A stretch of DNA of 64,000 bases from SZUA-36 sp963727635 (GTDB lineage: Bacteria; Pseudomonadota; Gammaproteobacteria; Xanthomonadales; SZUA-36): the NCBI GenBank assembly GCA_963727635.1, contig CAVSHP010000015.1, forward strand, positions 248,001 to 312,000. Direction: 5' to 3'. A program made the position numbers and the translations under genes. Positions 52,996-61,543 of this stretch are shown here, piece after piece. The notes under the pieces were generated by a model. The model saw only the letters and a program-made list of their open reading frames with translations, did not search any database and had not been told where the DNA came from. Within the stretch, counting starts at the first letter, position 1; each line of letters opens with the position of its first letter.

Positions 52996-54338
52996 TGGCG
53001 AAGACGCCTTCACAGGTAGCTGATACGCTTGGTGGTATCGGTCGACTGACCGAGTTACGCCAGCGTTTACTGTTCGTGTTCGCGGCACTGATTGTGTATC
53101 GCATTGGTACCTTTATTCCGGTTCCAGGCGTAAATCCACAGGCGCTGCTGCAATTCATGGATTCACAGCAGGGAACCATCATTGATGTGTTCAACCTTTT
53201 TACGGGTGGCGCATTGCAACGATTCTCGCTGTTTGCTTTGGGTGTGATGCCATATATTTCGGCCTCGATTATCATCCAGCTGATGACCAGCGCGATACCG
53301 CAGTTACAACAGCTGAAGAAAGAAGGCTCCAGCGGTCGGCAAAAAATAACCCAATATACGCGCGTGTTTACCGTGGTGTTGGCCGGAGTCCAGGCAGGTA
53401 GCGTGGCCCTGGCGTTGCAAAGTCAGTCATCCATCGTGTTCTCGCCCGGTTTCGGGTTTGTATTCACGGCGATGATTACATTGACGGCTGGGACGATATT
53501 CCTGATGTGGCTTGGTGAACAAATCACTGAGCGAGGTGTTGGTAATGGTATTTCCCTGATCATTTTCGCAGGTATCGTTGCCGGTTTACCGCGTGCCATT
53601 GCAGGAACACTTGAGTTGGTCAATACTGGCCAGTTAAGCATACCGGCCACCTTGTTCATCCTGGTTCTGGTGCTGGCAGTGGTTTACTTCATCGTCCGGG
53701 TCGAACGTGGTCAACGCAGGATTACGGTTAATTATGCGCAACGCCAGGGCAGGGTTGCCTACCAGAACCAGGCGACGCATTTGCCACTGAAGTTGAACAT
53801 GTCAGGCGTTATTCCAGCTATTTTCGCGTCAAGCCTGGTTATTTTCCCGTCCACGCTGGCGACATGGTTCTCAACGTCAAAGAACCTGGGTTGGTTAACG
53901 GATGTGTCGGCAGCCTTGACCCCTGGAAATTTGCCTTACACGCTGTTGTATTCGGCGTTGATCATATTTTTCTGTTTCTTTTATACGGCGTTGGTTTTCA
54001 ACTCGAAGGAAACAGCAGACAACCTGAAGAAGTCCGGTGCTTTTATCCCGGGTATTCGTCCAGGTCGTCATACGGCAGATTATATTGATAATGTACTGAC
54101 CAGGTTAACCATGGTTGGTTCTTTATACCTGGTTTCAGTGTGTCTGTTACCGGACATTTTAAGGGTAGTTTGGGCGGTGCCATTCTATTTTGGTGGTACT
54201 TCGGTGCTTATCGTTGTGGTTGTAATCATGGATTTTATTGCCCAGGTACAGGCGCATCTGATATCGCATAAATACGACAATCTGATGAAAAAGGCAAACC
54301 TGAAGTCCTACGGCCGTTCGGGTGTGGTACGCCGATAA
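52995..54338 (+). CDS. secY: Preprotein translocase subunit SecY
   Basis: The channel-forming subunit of SecYEG, 447 residues with ten hydrophobic segments. The TM2 region (GGALQRFSLFALGVMPYISASIIIQLM) and the C-terminal YDNLMKKANLK tail with its cytoplasmic loops are typical. It is coupled to rplO, and followed by rpmJ after 106 nt, the standard spc-alpha junction. Confidence 0.98.
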   Translation: MAKTPSQVADTLGGIGRLTELRQRLLFVFAALIVYRIGTFIPVPGVNPQALLQFMDSQQGTIIDVFNLFTGGALQRFSLFALGVMPYISASIIIQLMTSAIPQLQQLKKEGSSGRQKITQYTRVFTVVLAGVQAGSVALALQSQSSIVFSPGFGFVFTAMITLTAGTIFLMWLGEQITERGVGNGISLIIFAGIVAGLPRAIAGTLELVNTGQLSIPATLFILVLVLAVVYFIVRVERGQRRITVNYAQRQGRVAYQNQATHLPLKLNMSGVIPAIFASSLVIFPSTLATWFSTSKNLGWLTDVSAALTPGNLPYTLLYSALIIFFCFFYTALVFNSKETADNLKKSGAFIPGIRPGRHTADYIDNVLTRLTMVGSLYLVSVCLLPDILRVVWAVPFYFGGTSVLIVVVVIMDFIAQVQAHLISHKYDNLMKKANLKSYGRSGVVRR

Positions 54339-54444
54339 TATTGGTATTTGAGAGCATGGCACTGGTCATGCAATTGTCGGCGGGATGCGCCAGACCGGTT
54401 AAACGGGAAAGCGATACCGCCTTTGTTATCTAAGGAGAGTTGCA

Positions 54445-54558
54445 ATGAAGGTGCAAGCTTCAGTTAAAAAAATTTGCCGGAATTGCAAAATTGTCCGTCG
54501 CAGAGGCGTGATATTCGTCATATGCGAGGACAAGAAGCACAAGCAGAGACAAGGTTGA
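54445..54558 (+). CDS. rpmJ: Large ribosomal subunit protein bL36
   Basis: A 37-residue L36, below the usual gene-calling size. It reads MKVQASVKKICRNCKIVRRR and continues to KHKQRQG, with zinc ligands Cys11, Cys14, Cys27 and His32, so it is the zinc-containing form. A strong TAAGGAG precedes the ATG by seven bases. It closes the spc operon. Confidence 0.97.
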   Translation: MKVQASVKKICRNCKIVRRRGVIFVICEDKKHKQRQG

Positions 54559-54588
54559 ATCAATTCACAATAATGTGATTTGCAGCTT

Positions 54589-54615
54589 TTGCCGGATAGG
54601 AAGATTCGATATAAT
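54589..54615 (+). promoter_or_regulatory. Candidate alpha-operon promoter
   Basis: A perfect TATAAT at 54610-54615 with a weak TTTGCC/TTGCCG -35 element about 16 nt upstream, in the 103-nt gap between rpmJ and rpsM. Transcripts would start near 54622, leaving a leader of about 40 nt, short for the S4-binding pseudoknot known in E. coli. Confidence 0.45.
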
Positions 54616-54661
54616 GTACTGTTTACGTTAAGCAGTACCAACAGTAGCAGGAGTACGTAGT

Positions 54662-55018
54662 ATGGCTCGCATAGCGGGAGTCAACATACCAGATCAGAAG
54701 CACGCATGGGTTGCTTTGACTACCATTTATGGTGTCGGACGCACACGCGCTTTGCAAATTTGCGAGGCGGCTAAAGTGGCGCCGGGTACAAAAATAAGAG
54801 ACCTTTCGGAACCTGAAATCGAAAATATTCGTGCAGAGGTTGCCAAGGTTGCCGTGGAAGGTGATCTTCGCCGGGAAGTGGCAATGAATATCAAGCGCCT
54901 GATGGATCTTGGTTGTTACAGGGGTCTCCGCCATCGCCGTGGTTTACCGGTGCGTGGTCAGCGTACAAAAACGAATGCCCGTACCCGTAAGGGACCGCGG
55001 CGTCCGATCAAGCGTTAA
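54662..55018 (+). CDS. rpsM: Small ribosomal subunit protein uS13
   Basis: S13, 118 residues, contacts P-site tRNA and forms bridges to the large subunit. MARIAGVNIPDQKHAWVALTTIYGVGRTRA opens it; the C-terminal RHRRGLPVRGQRTKTNARTRKGPRR tail is basic and conserved. First gene of the alpha operon. Confidence 0.98.
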   Translation: MARIAGVNIPDQKHAWVALTTIYGVGRTRALQICEAAKVAPGTKIRDLSEPEIENIRAEVAKVAVEGDLRREVAMNIKRLMDLGCYRGLRHRRGLPVRGQRTKTNARTRKGPRRPIKR

Positions 55019-55039
55019 GCGGTTGCAGGTGGATTACTA

Positions 55040-55429
55040 ATGGCAAAGCCAAAAACTAAAGTTAAAAAGAAAGTCAAAAAGGTCGTGGTCGATGGCATCG
55101 CCCACGTACATGCTTCTTTCAATAACACGATTATTACGCTCAGTGACAGGCAGGGCAATGTTCTCTCCTGGGCCACGTCCGGCGGTGCCGGTTTCCGTGG
55201 TTCACGCAAGAGCACGCCGTTTGCCGCCCAGGTGGCCGCTGAGGCTGCTGGCAGAACTGCGCTCGAATTCGGACTGAAGAACCTCGAAGTTCGCATCAAG
55301 GGGCCCGGTCCGGGTCGCGAATCTTCTGTTCGCGCACTCAATGCTCTGGGTTACAAAATTACCAATATTGTTGACGTCACGCCGATTCCACATAACGGCT
55401 GTCGTCCGCCAAAGAAACGTCGCGTTTAG
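55040..55429 (+). CDS. rpsK: Small ribosomal subunit protein uS11
   Basis: S11, 129 residues, platform protein. A very lysine-rich start (MAKPKTKVKKKVKKVV) is followed by DGIAHVHASFNNTIITLSDRQGN and the end DVTPIPHNGCRPPKKRRV. Confidence 0.98.
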   Translation: MAKPKTKVKKKVKKVVVDGIAHVHASFNNTIITLSDRQGNVLSWATSGGAGFRGSRKSTPFAAQVAAEAAGRTALEFGLKNLEVRIKGPGPGRESSVRALNALGYKITNIVDVTPIPHNGCRPPKKRRV

Positions 55430-55440
55430 GAGTTATAGAA

Positions 55441-56067
55441 ATGGCAAGATTTATTGGACCAACCTGTAAACTCGCGCGTCGCGAAGGCGTGGATCTGGGT
55501 CTGAAGAGCCCTGCACGCGGACTCGAGTCCAAGTGCAAGCTCAACCAGATGCCTGGACAACATGGTGCTTCCAGGCGTGCGCGTCTGTCGGACTATGCGA
55601 CCCAGTTGCGTGAAAAACAGAAAGTTCGTCGAACTTATGGTGTTCTGGAAAGGCAATTCAGCAACTACTACAAAAAGGCTGCCGGCCAAAAAGGCGCAAC
55701 GGGTGAAAACCTGCTACGTCTTCTGGAAAGCCGTCTGGATAACGTAGTTTATCGGATGGGTTTTGCAGTGACTCGTGCACAGGCGCGTCAAATGGTTTCT
55801 CACAAGGCTGTACTTGTTAATGACAAGCAGGTCAACATTCCGTCATACCAGGTTCAACCAGGTGATGTCGTGAAAGTTGCTGAAAAAGCGAAAAACCAGT
55901 TACGCCTGAAAGAAGCGATCACGTTAAGCCAGGAAATGGATCTGGTCGCCGTCTGGATGGAAGTCAATAATGAAAAGATGGAAGGGGTTTATAAAACCTA
56001 TCCAGATCGTGTTGATTTGCCGGCTGACATTAATGAAAGTTTGATTGTCGAGCTTTATTCCAAGTAA
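55441..56067 (+). CDS. rpsD: Small ribosomal subunit protein uS4
   Basis: S4, 208 residues, a primary 16S binder, decoding-fidelity protein and repressor of the alpha operon in E. coli. MARFIGPTCKLARREGVDL at the start; the S4 RNA-binding domain is SRLDNVVYRMGFAVTRAQARQMVSHKAVLVN. A cysteine zinc knuckle is absent, as in other gammaproteobacteria. Confidence 0.98.
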   Translation: MARFIGPTCKLARREGVDLGLKSPARGLESKCKLNQMPGQHGASRRARLSDYATQLREKQKVRRTYGVLERQFSNYYKKAAGQKGATGENLLRLLESRLDNVVYRMGFAVTRAQARQMVSHKAVLVNDKQVNIPSYQVQPGDVVKVAEKAKNQLRLKEAITLSQEMDLVAVWMEVNNEKMEGVYKTYPDRVDLPADINESLIVELYSK

Positions 56068-56137
56068 TACCCTGGTTTTTTTGTCCATTTGTGGCAAAAA
56101 GGCTTAAACAGATTAACTATCGAGTGAGGTACATCCC

Positions 56138-57124
56138 ATGATGGATGTGATTGAAAGAATGTTAAGGCCGAGAGCGGTTGGTGTCGAATCGATTAACCCA
56201 AACCGTGCGCGTATTGCACTCGAACCCCTTGAACGGGGGTTCGGGCATACACTGGGTAACGCTTTACGCCGGGTATTGTTGTCTTCAATTCCCGGTTACG
56301 CAATTGTAGAAGTCGAAATCGACGGTGTCCTGCATGAGTACACAGCCGTGGAAGGTCTGCAGGAAGATATCATTGAAGTTCTGTTGAACCTCAAGGGTGT
56401 CGCCCTGCAAATGCACGAGCGCGAAGAAGCCGTATTGACTTTAAGCAAAAAGGGTCAGGGTCCTGTCACCGCGGGAGACATCCAGGTCGATCATGATGTT
56501 GAGGTGATCAATCCTGAGCATTTGATCTGCACGCTGTCTAAAAATGGCAGCATCAATATGCAATTGAAAGTACGTCGGGGCGTTGGCTACCAGGCCGCAA
56601 ACCAGTATTTGGTCAGTGAAGAGGAAAGTCGTCCCATCGGCCGCCTGATGCTGGACGCTTCATTTTGTCCCGTTCGTCGTGTTTCCTACAGTGTAGAAAC
56701 TGCACGTGTGGAACAGCGTACCGATTTGGACAAACTGATTCTGGATATAGAAACCAACGGCACCATGGACTGTGAGGCAGCTGTGAAGATGGCGGCAAAT
56801 ATCCTGGCCGACCAATTGGCGGTATTTGTTGACTTTAAGGCCCGTACCGAAATCGTTCAAGAGGAGAAATTCCAGGAAATTGATCCTGTACTTCTTCGCC
56901 CCATCGATGACCTTGAACTGACGGTACGCTCAGCCAACTGCCTGAAAGCAGAGAGCATTCTATACATCGGTGATCTCGTGCAGAGAACTGAAGTTGAACT
57001 ATTGAAAACGCCGAATCTTGGTAAAAAGTCGCTGACTGAAATCAAGGATGTGCTGGCTCAGCATGAGTTGTCACTGGGTACGAAACTTGAAAACTGGCCA
57101 CCGGCCGCGCTGACAGACGCCTGA
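56138..57124 (+). CDS. rpoA: RNA polymerase subunit alpha
   Basis: The alpha subunit, 328 residues. The N-terminal assembly domain contains ERGFGHTLGNALRRVLLSSIPG, and the C-terminal domain (from about residue 250) contains LELTVRSANCLKAESILYIGDL and TPNLGKKSLTEIKDVL, which bind UP elements and activators. Two adjacent ATGs are possible starts. It is followed by rplQ after 50 nt. Confidence 0.98.
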   Translation: MMDVIERMLRPRAVGVESINPNRARIALEPLERGFGHTLGNALRRVLLSSIPGYAIVEVEIDGVLHEYTAVEGLQEDIIEVLLNLKGVALQMHEREEAVLTLSKKGQGPVTAGDIQVDHDVEVINPEHLICTLSKNGSINMQLKVRRGVGYQAANQYLVSEEESRPIGRLMLDASFCPVRRVSYSVETARVEQRTDLDKLILDIETNGTMDCEAAVKMAANILADQLAVFVDFKARTEIVQEEKFQEIDPVLLRPIDDLELTVRSANCLKAESILYIGDLVQRTEVELLKTPNLGKKSLTEIKDVLAQHELSLGTKLENWPPAALTDA

Positions 57125-57174
57125 TTAATTTATTAGTCAGACTCTGATTCGGTAAGCAGAAACAGGAAATAAAA

Positions 57175-57561
57175 ATGCGTCATTTAAAATCAGGGCGGCA
57201 ACTGAACCGCAACAGCAGTAACAGAAAGGCCATGTTTCGTAACATGGCAAATTCACTGTTCGAGCATGAGATTATTAAGACAACAGTGCCCAAAGCAAAA
57301 GAATTGCGCCGCGTGGCGGAACCGCTTATCACGCTTGCCAAGAGCGACAGCGTGGCCAACCGCCGACTGGCGTTCGACCGCCTTCGCGACAAAGGGGCAG
57401 TGGGCAAGTTGTTTGCTGAAATCGGACCCCGGTTCGTAGAGCGTCCGGGCGGATATTTGCGTATTATGAAATGCGGATTCAGAACTGGCGACAAGGCTCC
57501 GATGGCATACGTCGAACTGGTCGGCCGTGCGCGCGCAGACGATCAGGCTGAAACCGGGTAA
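57175..57561 (+). CDS. rplQ: Large ribosomal subunit protein bL17
   Basis: L17, 128 residues. MRHLKSGRQLNRNSSNRKAMFRNMANSLFEHE is the classical start, and GGYLRIMKCGFRTGDKAPMAYVELV the conserved end. It is the last gene of the alpha operon and is followed by a strong terminator. Confidence 0.98.
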   Translation: MRHLKSGRQLNRNSSNRKAMFRNMANSLFEHEIIKTTVPKAKELRRVAEPLITLAKSDSVANRRLAFDRLRDKGAVGKLFAEIGPRFVERPGGYLRIMKCGFRTGDKAPMAYVELVGRARADDQAETG

Positions 57562-57580
57562 ACCAATCAGAGAAGTAAAT

Positions 57581-57612
57581 AAAAAAGCCCGGCATCGCCG
57601 GGTCTTTTTTAT
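57581..57612. terminator. Bidirectional terminator between rplQ and feoB
   Basis: Stem CCCGGC/GCCGGG (57588-57593 with 57597-57602, loop ATC) flanked by six As on the left and a TCTTTTTT run on the right, so it can stop transcription from rplQ rightwards and from feoB leftwards. The feoB stop is 21 nt away. Confidence 0.92.
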
Positions 57613-57632
57613 TGCGCCATGAGAAAATCCGG

Positions 57633-59789
57633 CTAAATCAGACTACCCGCCTGGTAAATAACCAGGGCACCGGTATAACCAATACTTGTCATGTATACCC
57701 AGGCAAATACGGGCCAGCGCCAGCTGTTTGTTTCTCTGCGGATGGTCGCAAGGGTTGCCGCACACTGAAGGCACCAGGCATAAAAGACGAGTAGCCCAAG
57801 AACCATTGGTAATGTAAAGATAAGGCTACCGTCGGGCCATCTGGCCGCCCTGAGCTTTTCCGAAAGGCTTTGATCGTCTGCATCTGAGCCAACCGCGTAA
57901 ATGGTTCCCATGACGGCAACGACGACCTCACGCGCTGGGAAACCTGCAAGAACAGCGGAAGAGACACGCCAATCCCAGCCCAGCGGCCTGAATACTGGCT
58001 CAATAGTTCGGCCAACACGGCCCAGCCAGCTCTGTTCCATCTGTGCGGCAGCTCTCGCGTGACTTAACTCCGCCGGACTCATCGCTTCGCTGGTTGCAGT
58101 AGTTCCCGGTGCATAGTCAGTAGGATCCATGCGCGGGAAATAAGCCAACGTCCAGACCAGGATGGCGACGGTAAAAATGACGGTGCCAGCCCTCTTCAGA
58201 AAAATCCGAGCGCGGTCGAACAGCTTGATTGCAACCGTCTGCAAGTTGGGTGCCCTGAATTCCGGAAGCGCCAGCATGAAATGTGGTTTGGGCCCCTTTA
58301 ATGCCGAGGACTTCAGTAATAACGCTGTACCCAGACCACCCAGAATACCCAGTAAATAAAGCCCGAATAAAACCAGACCCTGTAAATTCATCCAGCCTAT
58401 GGATCTATTGGGGACAAATGCCGCGATCAGCAACGCATAGATCGGAAGTCTGGCCGAACAGGTCATGAACGGAGCTGCCAGTATGGTGGCAATGCGGTCC
58501 CTACGGTCCGGAATAACACGTGTGGCCATGATCGAAGGCACGGCGCAGGCGAAACTGGACAACATCGGGATCACGGACTGACCGGATAGACCGACGGTGC
58601 GCATCACGCGATCCATCAAAAAAGAGGTTCGAGCGAGGTATCCGGTATCTTCAAGAATAATAATAAAAAGGAACAGGATAAGTATCTGAGGCAGAAAGAT
58701 GATGACACTTCCCACACCGGCGATAACGCCGTCGGCAAGAAAACTGCTGAGTGCAGATTGACCCATCTGCGCAACAATTGTCCGGCCCAACCCCGAACTC
58801 AACTTGTCTATGGCGTCCATGATCGGCGTGGCCCAGGTAAAGACTGCCTGGAAAACGAGTAATAGAACGGCAAAAAACAAAAGCGTTGCCGGCCAGGGTC
58901 TGTTCGTCCAGCGTGCTAACCGGGCGCCAATTTTGCTGTGCAAGGGCGCTTGCTCCTGGACTTCTGCAATAACCTTTTTGATCCATTGGTAACGCCGTCG
59001 TGCCTCCACTGCAGCAGGTGGTGAATCCCCGAACAACTTGCTTCGGAGCTGGGTGATAGTGTCATGGCCCAGGAATTTTCCGAGTCTGCCTGCAAAACCG
59101 GGGTGGGTTTGTAACAGGGCCTGGATGACGTCAATTCTTTGCCAGTCCGGTCCCAGTTCCTGTGAAAGTTGTTCGGCAGTTTCGCTCAACTCCGGCCATG
59201 AAGCGGGGATTGAAGGACAGGAAACAGAAGTTATGTTTTCCAGTCCTTCCTTCAATGCATCAAAGCCATGGCCACTGATGCTGCTCACCGGATAGACGGG
59301 AACACTGCCGAGCGTTTTTTGCAATTTATCGATATCAATGCTGATTCCGTTCGCCGTGGCTGCATCGATCATTGTCAGGGCGATCATGGTGGGCAATTGC
59401 AGTTCCAGCAATTGTTCCAGCAGGTAAAGACCCTGGTAGATATGCGTTGCATCGATGACGACGAGAAGACCGGATGGACGGTCTGTGCCCGTCACCCGTC
59501 CCAGGGTCACATCGACGGCGATACGTTCATCTGTAGAAGTGCCATCGAGACTGTAGATTCCCGGCAGGTCGATAAGGTTAAAGGCACTATGTTTGAGCTG
59601 TACTGTCCCAAGGTGTTTCTCAACGGTGACACCTGGAAAATTGCCGGTTGTCTGACGTAGACCGGTCAAACGGTTAAACAGGGTGCTTTTGCCGGCATTC
59701 GGATTGCCGATGAGTGCTATTGACGCCCTTGCCTTGTGCCGGATTCCAATACCACTGACAGGTACTTTAACCTCGGTGCTTTCAATCAC
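57633..59789 (-). CDS. feoB: Ferrous iron transporter FeoB
   Basis: A 718-residue inner-membrane Fe(II) transporter. The N-terminal G-protein domain has G1 GNPNAGKST, G3 DLPGIYSLDG and a TMID motif at the G4 position; the membrane part has the two gate regions (about residues 310-470 and 480-715) with about eight helices. The conserved gate-region sequences MLSSFACAVPSIMATR and GFPAREVVVAVMGT are present. The start is GTG at 59789, with GAAGGA seven bases upstream; that ribosome site lies in the outer stem of the structured repeat at 59797-60050. Partner feoA is upstream; no feoC is seen. Confidence 0.95.
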   Translation of the reverse strand: MIESTEVKVPVSGIGIRHKARASIALIGNPNAGKSTLFNRLTGLRQTTGNFPGVTVEKHLGTVQLKHSAFNLIDLPGIYSLDGTSTDERIAVDVTLGRVTGTDRPSGLLVVIDATHIYQGLYLLEQLLELQLPTMIALTMIDAATANGISIDIDKLQKTLGSVPVYPVSSISGHGFDALKEGLENITSVSCPSIPASWPELSETAEQLSQELGPDWQRIDVIQALLQTHPGFAGRLGKFLGHDTITQLRSKLFGDSPPAAVEARRRYQWIKKVIAEVQEQAPLHSKIGARLARWTNRPWPATLLFFAVLLLVFQAVFTWATPIMDAIDKLSSGLGRTIVAQMGQSALSSFLADGVIAGVGSVIIFLPQILILFLFIIILEDTGYLARTSFLMDRVMRTVGLSGQSVIPMLSSFACAVPSIMATRVIPDRRDRIATILAAPFMTCSARLPIYALLIAAFVPNRSIGWMNLQGLVLFGLYLLGILGGLGTALLLKSSALKGPKPHFMLALPEFRAPNLQTVAIKLFDRARIFLKRAGTVIFTVAILVWTLAYFPRMDPTDYAPGTTATSEAMSPAELSHARAAAQMEQSWLGRVGRTIEPVFRPLGWDWRVSSAVLAGFPAREVVVAVMGTIYAVGSDADDQSLSEKLRAARWPDGSLIFTLPMVLGLLVFYAWCLQCAATLATIRRETNSWRWPVFAWVYMTSIGYTGALVIYQAGSLI

Positions 59790-59796
59790 CGGTGAT

Positions 59797-60050
59797 CCTT
59801 CAAGGTGATTATAATAGATTCAGTTGGTTTGTCTGTGTTCATGGCAAGGCGCATCTCGAAGGCAATGGCTGAGTCCTTGGCAAGAGATGCAACGATATCC
59901 ATGGGCGCAGACAAACCAACCCACCGGGCTCTCCTGTGGGGAATTCGTCGCTGCGTTGCAGCACTTGTAAAGGGCCCGCCATTCACTGCGCACTGCGCCT
60001 TGCTACGAAACCACACAGGAGTGCTGAACCCATAATAATCATCTTGAAGG
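59797..60050. repeat. Two-armed palindromic repeat element, copy 2, between feoA and feoB
   Basis: About 254 bp. The outer inverted repeat is 59797-59815 with 60032-60050 (17/19 complementary). Inside are two arms: 59821-59920, closed by a perfect 13-bp pair (59823-59835 with 59908-59920) plus inner GCATCTC/GAGATGC and CATGG/CCATG pairs; and 59931-60021, closed by CTCCTGTG/CACAGGAG. The 54 bp at 59950-60003 are, on the minus strand, 46/54 identical without gaps to 6666-6719 of copy 1. In the other arm the islands CCAT, GTTGC, CAGC and GCGCCTTGC occur at the same spacing in both copies. The outer stem holds the feoA stop codon on one side and the feoB ribosome site on the other. Confidence 0.8.
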
Positions 60051-60281
60051 AGCACTAACTATCCGTGTAACCTTGAAATGACGGGCCTGTTCTTTACGCA
60101 GGGAAATGGAACTGCCAAAGAAACCCACTTCGAGAGGGTCCCCGCCGATGGCGATGTTTTCCATGCGTACGATGATATCTTCAACCATACCCAGTACCAT
60201 TAAACGTACTACGCCGGGATCAGCGGTGTCTATTGCATCAAGTTTGGCCATATCGCCACGGGCCAAGTCTGCGAGAGTCAT
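60039..60281 (-). CDS. feoA: Ferrous iron transport protein FeoA
   Basis: An 80-residue SH3-like FeoA-domain protein, the small cytoplasmic partner of FeoB. MTLADLARGDMAKLD, then VVRLMVLGMVEDIIVRM and PLEVGFFGSSISLRKEQA match the family (start, LxxMGLxxGxxv and the usual GDPxxxxxxGxxxxLRxxEA pattern). AAGGAAAAAC precedes the ATG. Upstream is a Fur-box-like site; downstream, before feoB, is a structured repeat element. Confidence 0.88.
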   Translation of the reverse strand: MTLADLARGDMAKLDAIDTADPGVVRLMVLGMVEDIIVRMENIAIGGDPLEVGFFGSSISLRKEQARHFKVTRIVSAPSR

Positions 60282-60299
60282 GTTTTTCCTTTATGTCTA

Positions 60300-60318
60300 A
60301 ATGAGAGTGATTCGCATT
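60300..60318 (-). promoter_or_regulatory. Fur-box-like operator upstream of feoAB
   Basis: Read on the minus strand this is AATGCGAATCACTCTCATT, which matches the Fur consensus AATGATAATCATTATC at 12 of 16 positions. It ends about 19 nt before the feoA start. A second, weaker half-match (GTGAATCATTTC) lies at about 60377-60388. Repression by Fe-Fur would be expected for feoAB; no clear -35/-10 pair could be assigned. Confidence 0.6.
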
Positions 60319-60468
60319 AACATGTGTATTGTAAAGCATCTTTATGTAAGAGATACATAATCCAGATCAATTAAATGTGAATCATTTCTAATATAAGACA
60401 GAAGAGAATCGGTCTTAACAGCGTTTTTCGGGTAAAACCCGGATTTGATGCTGTTCAGGCGAGTCTTT

Positions 60469-60897
60469 TTAACCACTGCCCCGATTTGACTGCACCGCAA
60501 CAAGCATTCGCCTGGAAGTGGTAAAGCCAGTGGTTGACAGATGGTGCATGTTAATTGTTATATCGGCGCCATATCCCGGCAGCAGTGAAGCGATGCGGTG
60601 CGGTGCTTGGCTGATATGGCCAGGGCGGCCACGGTTGTCGTGCCCTTGATAACCATTTGCGACATCATTTTCAAGATGTTTTGGTGTTGAGATGATCCTT
60701 TCAAGGCATTCGTGATTTCGGGCCGCTTTTAAGGTACCGGCATAAACGATGAGTTCTTCGGATTTTTCAGCAACATCCGGGTCCAGGTAATGTATCAACA
60801 AGCCCATCGCGGCTTCCTGATGCCAGCCTTTGCAGTTCAAAGTCGTACCCCTCGGGGCCCTGATTTCTGTCTTTATTGGTGCAATTTTTGCGTTCAT
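60469..60897 (-). pseudogene. hutU: Urocanate hydratase remnant (N-terminal fragment)
   Basis: The first 70 or so residues of this 142-codon frame match the N-terminus of urocanase (HutU, normally about 555 residues): EIRAPRGTTLNCKGWHQEAA, then LDPDVAEKSEELIVYAGTLKAARNHECLERI. Changes such as GRGKAARNWEC to GTLKAARNHEC and loss of everything after the DDETLLVQSGKPV region show that it is decayed. The remaining half (ADITINMHHLSTTGF and on) has no match I recognise. No ribosome site or other hut gene is nearby. Histidine breakdown by this fragment is not possible. Confidence 0.7.
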
Positions 60898-60990
60898 TAC
60901 TGTACAGTCACTACCCTGAAAGAAATTGCTTAATTTATAACGGTGAAATTGGCTACACTGCTGCGGTTGCGGTAAATAGATGGAATAAGA

Positions 60991-61491
60991 ATGTTGAACA
61001 GTATTACGCTCAGAATGTGGAATTTGTGTGTTGTTTTATGTTGCGCATCGCTTATTGGTTTTGCGTTGTACAACCAGTACGTAGACTATCTGGAACCCTG
61101 TCCTTTGTGCATTTTTCAAAGGGTGGTTTTTTTCGCCATGGCAGTCATTGCCCTGTTGGCAGCCCTGCACAACCCCGGAAGGATTGGGCAGCAGGTATAT
61201 ACGTGGCTATTTGTTGGCTGTGCCGCGACAGGTGTGTCGATAGCTGCCCGACATATCTGGCTACAGGGCCTGCCGGCGGATGAAGTGCCGGAATGCGGTC
61301 CGGGATTAAATTACATGCTGGAAAACTTTCCCCTGACCCAAGTACTTTCAACGGTCTTGAAAGGTTCCGGAAGCTGCGCCGAGGTATTATGGTCGTTTAT
61401 GGGTTTGAGCATGCCAAAGTGGACGATGCTTTGGTATTTGACGCTGGGGCTGATGACCTTATGGGTGACCTATCGCCCCGCCCGACGCTGA
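60991..61491 (+). CDS. dsbB: Disulfide bond formation protein DsbB
   Basis: A 166-residue, four-helix inner-membrane quinone reductase that reoxidises DsbA. Both redox pairs are present: Cys37/Cys40 (EPCPLCIFQR) near the quinone site and Cys102/Cys129 (PECGPGL and GSCAE) in the second periplasmic loop. The ATG at 60991 has only a weak AAGA-type ribosome site. It is transcribed in the same direction as, and 52 nt ahead of, the DAHP synthase gene. Confidence 0.94.
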   Translation: MLNSITLRMWNLCVVLCCASLIGFALYNQYVDYLEPCPLCIFQRVVFFAMAVIALLAALHNPGRIGQQVYTWLFVGCAATGVSIAARHIWLQGLPADEVPECGPGLNYMLENFPLTQVLSTVLKGSGSCAEVLWSFMGLSMPKWTMLWYLTLGLMTLWVTYRPARR

Positions 61492-61543
61492 AGACCGCGG
61501 AATTGAACGAATAATTGAAAAATATACGATTGGAAATGGAACG

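Noticed and set aside
59786..60055. An 89-codon minus-strand frame between feoB and feoA as a gene
   Set aside because: It runs across the palindromic repeat element, ends into the feoB start region, has no ribosome site and matches no family; it is a by-product of the inverted repeats.
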